15,251 nucleotides of DNA, from assembly GCA_038317685.1 (NCBI GenBank), contig JBBQBQ010000068.1:1-15251 (forward strand), written 5' to 3'. Shown one piece after another: positions 14,120 through 15,251 of the stretch. How positions within the stretch are numbered: the first letter of the stretch is position 1; every line of letters begins with the position of its first letter. The stretch comes from JBBQBQ01 sp038317685. GTDB lineage: Bacteria > Desulfobacterota > Desulfuromonadia > Desulfuromonadales > DDH964. Below the pieces are notes generated by a model, which had not been told where the DNA came from, did no database searches, and was given only the letters and a program-made list of their open reading frames with translations. A program made the translations under genes and the position numbers.

Positions 14120-14134
14120 GCAAACGATGTGCCA
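14120..14134 (-). promoter_or_regulatory. Strong sigma54 (-24/-12) promoter upstream of ptsP
   Basis: The minus strand reads TTGGCACATCGTTTGCA. GG (14133-14132) and GC (14121-14120) are spaced by exactly 10 bp, and both TGGCAC and TTGC are perfect matches to the consensus blocks. A sigma54 activator gene lies directly upstream on the same strand. Confidence 0.78.
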
Positions 14135-14159
14135 AGACCGCTGGCTGGATGAAAAGTGA

Positions 14160-14187
14160 GGAAACATGGCGTTTCCCAGGAGGAACC
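14160..14187. promoter_or_regulatory. Three GGAAAC-like half-sites spaced 11 bp apart
   Basis: GGAAAC (14160-14165), GTTTCC (14171-14176) and GGAACC (14182-14187) alternate in orientation with 5-bp spacers. The first two form a perfect 17-bp dyad. Centres lie about 55-75 bp upstream of the predicted start at 14108, close to but not far from the promoter. This is a candidate activator or repressor site. Confidence 0.4.
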
Positions 14188-14338
14188 TCTGTTTTGTAAG
14201 TGACAGGATTCGACTGAAAGGTGTGCCACCGATGGCAGCGCAGCCGGGGTGAAAACAAAAAAATACCGGAAAAATAATTAATATCGGCTTGTTGAGTGAG
14301 TGTGCCAGTTATGACAGATGTCCCGAGCACAGGTGTGC

Positions 14339-15251
14339 CTAATTCGGCCCAATGGCGGAGTTTTCCAGAGTTTTCTCGCCAAAATCCCGCCCTTTGATGC
14401 CATGGCGGGTGAGCATCCGGTAAAAGGTGCGGCGAGGGATGCCCGCCAGGCGGGCGGCCTCGGAGACATTGCCGGCACTCTCCTGAAGATAGCGCTTGAT
14501 GAGACTCTTCTCCACCAACCCGATCTGCTTGTCCTTCTGGTCGCGGAGCCCCGCCCCTCCCGGGCTGCCGATCGGTCCTCCGTCCAGGCTGAGGTCGGCA
14601 AAGATCACCGGCAGGTTTTCGAGACGGATGACCTGGTCCTGGGTGAGGACCGCGGCCCGCTCGATGATATTCTGCAATTCCCGGATGTTCCCCGGCCATG
14701 GGTAGCGCTGCATCGCCTGAATGGCCCGCTCATCGATGCCGAGGACCGGTCGATTGACCCGTTGGCTGGCCCGCGCCAGAAAATGTTGAACCAGGCTGGG
14801 GAGAGAATCAAGGCGGCTGCGTAAGGGCGGCATGGTGATGGTGAAGACGTTGAGCCGATAGAAGATATCTTCGCGGAACCATCCTTCCTTGACGCCGATT
14901 TCCAGGTTCTTGTTGGTGGCGGCGATGAGCCGGACATCGACCTTGATCGGGGTGTTGCCGCCGACCGGACGCAGTTCGCCCGAATCAAGGACGCGCAGCA
15001 GTTCCGCCTGGACCTTGGGGGTGATGTCGCCGATTTCATCGAGGAAGATGGTGCCCCCGTTGGCTGCTTCGAAGAGCCCTTTCTTGTCGGCGATAGCCCC
15101 GGTGAAGGCCCCCTTTTTGTGGCCGAAAAGTTCGCTTTCCAGAAGGCTGTCGGTCAGGGTCGTGCAGTTGAGGGTGACCAGCGGCTTGTCCGAACGGTGG
15201 CTCTGCTGGTGAATGGCCCGGGCCGTGAGTTCCTTGCCGGTGCCGCTTTCG
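14339..15251 (-). CDS. Sigma54-dependent transcriptional activator, C-terminal part (5' end outside window)
   Basis: The frame is open from the right edge to the TAG at 14341-14339, showing 303 residues; the N-terminal sensory or receiver domain is missing, so the signal is unknown. The visible part begins inside Walker A (ESGTGKE). It then shows a canonical GAFTGA sigma54-contact loop (visible residues 47-52), Walker B TIFLDE (67-72), the FREDIFYRLNVF arginine-finger region (about 125-136), and PPLRSR. A Fis-type helix-turn-helix lies at about 261-282 (NVSEAARLAGIPRRTFYRML), followed by a short tail. A shorter reading starting at ATG 14833 is only the end of this frame. It is encoded just upstream of, and on the same strand as, the sigma54 promoter before ptsP, which it may control. 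Confidence 0.92.
   Translation of the reverse strand, partial: ESGTGKELTARAIHQQSHRSDKPLVTLNCTTLTDSLLESELFGHKKGAFTGAIADKKGLFEAANGGTIFLDEIGDITPKVQAELLRVLDSGELRPVGGNTPIKVDVRLIAATNKNLEIGVKEGWFREDIFYRLNVFTITMPPLRSRLDSLPSLVQHFLARASQRVNRPVLGIDERAIQAMQRYPWPGNIRELQNIIERAAVLTQDQVIRLENLPVIFADLSLDGGPIGSPGGAGLRDQKDKQIGLVEKSLIKRYLQESAGNVSEAARLAGIPRRTFYRMLTRHGIKGRDFGEKTLENSAIGPN

Larger units (their letters stand above)
13939..14338. other. Intergenic region upstream of ptsP (400 bp)
   Basis: No credible protein gene is visible. On the minus strand, from right to left, it holds an AT-rich stretch (about 14253-14287), an array of GGAAAC-like half-sites (14160-14187), a sigma54 promoter (14120-14134), a short two-hairpin transcript region (14018-14108), and an 80-bp ptsP leader without an obvious promoter. 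GTGTGCC occurs three times on the + strand (14221, 14300, 14333), and GACAGATGTC is a short dyad at 14313-14322; their role is unknown. Confidence 0.65.

Noticed and set aside
13985..14167. 60-codon minus-strand frame starting at 14167
   Set aside because: It has no convincing ribosome-binding site, starts upstream of the predicted transcript start, and runs through the sigma54 promoter and the terminator stem.
13956..14699. 247-codon minus-strand frame overlapping the second sigma54 activator
   Set aside because: It is out of frame with a gene showing conserved AAA+ and Fis domains, and its other half covers clearly regulatory DNA.
1..15251. CRISPR arrays, tRNA or rRNA genes, insertion sequences, phage attachment sites
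   Set aside because: I looked for regularly spaced repeats, cloverleaf-like segments, transposase motifs and terminal inverted repeats and saw none; base composition looks broadly uniform apart from AT-rich promoter regions.

Overview
The window looks like chromosomal DNA from a GC-rich, cytochrome-rich deltaproteobacterium of the Desulfuromonadales/Geobacterales type. This placement is inferred from gene content: c-type heme sensors, a multiheme cytochrome beside a HybA/HybB-type iron-sulfur and membrane pair, many sigma54 activators, and a GAF-containing PtsP. No rRNA or other phylogenetic marker gene is present.

Layout. (1) 1-722: the 3' end of a probable outer-membrane beta-barrel protein on the + strand. 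A strong bidirectional terminator follows, then a convergent M23 peptidase (857-2173, minus). (2) 2396-4060: a membrane histidine kinase whose periplasmic domain carries c-type heme motifs. It runs into a convergent NtrC-family response regulator (4102-5523, minus). (3) 5524-5904: a regulatory region with a -24/-12 (sigma54) promoter firing rightward. (4) 5905-11525: a likely operon encoding two paralogous tiny membrane proteins, a receiver domain lacking its phosphoacceptor Asp, a third tiny membrane protein, a pentaheme cytochrome c, a TAT-exported HybA-like ferredoxin, a HybB/NrfD-family quinone-site membrane subunit, an output-less heme-c HAMP sensor homologous to the sensor half of the kinase, and a 4-TM protein. 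(5) 11596-13938 (minus): ptsP, the EI-Ntr enzyme. Upstream of it, 13939-14338 holds a very good minus-strand sigma54 promoter followed about 50 nt later by an intrinsic terminator, which predicts a ~90-nt small RNA or attenuated leader. (6) 14339-15251 (minus): the C-terminal two-thirds of a second sigma54 activator, cut by the window edge.

How the parts may work together (inference): the heme-c kinase senses a periplasmic redox state or ligand and phosphorylates the adjacent NtrC-type regulator. That regulator activates the sigma54 promoter at about 5843-5856, which drives a menaquinol:cytochrome oxidoreductase module. The module carries its own heme-c sensor relative and a pseudo-receiver, suggesting local feedback. 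On the right, a second sigma54 activator sits next to a sigma54 promoter, a small structured transcript and ptsP, linking sigma54 control to the PTS-Ntr phosphorelay.
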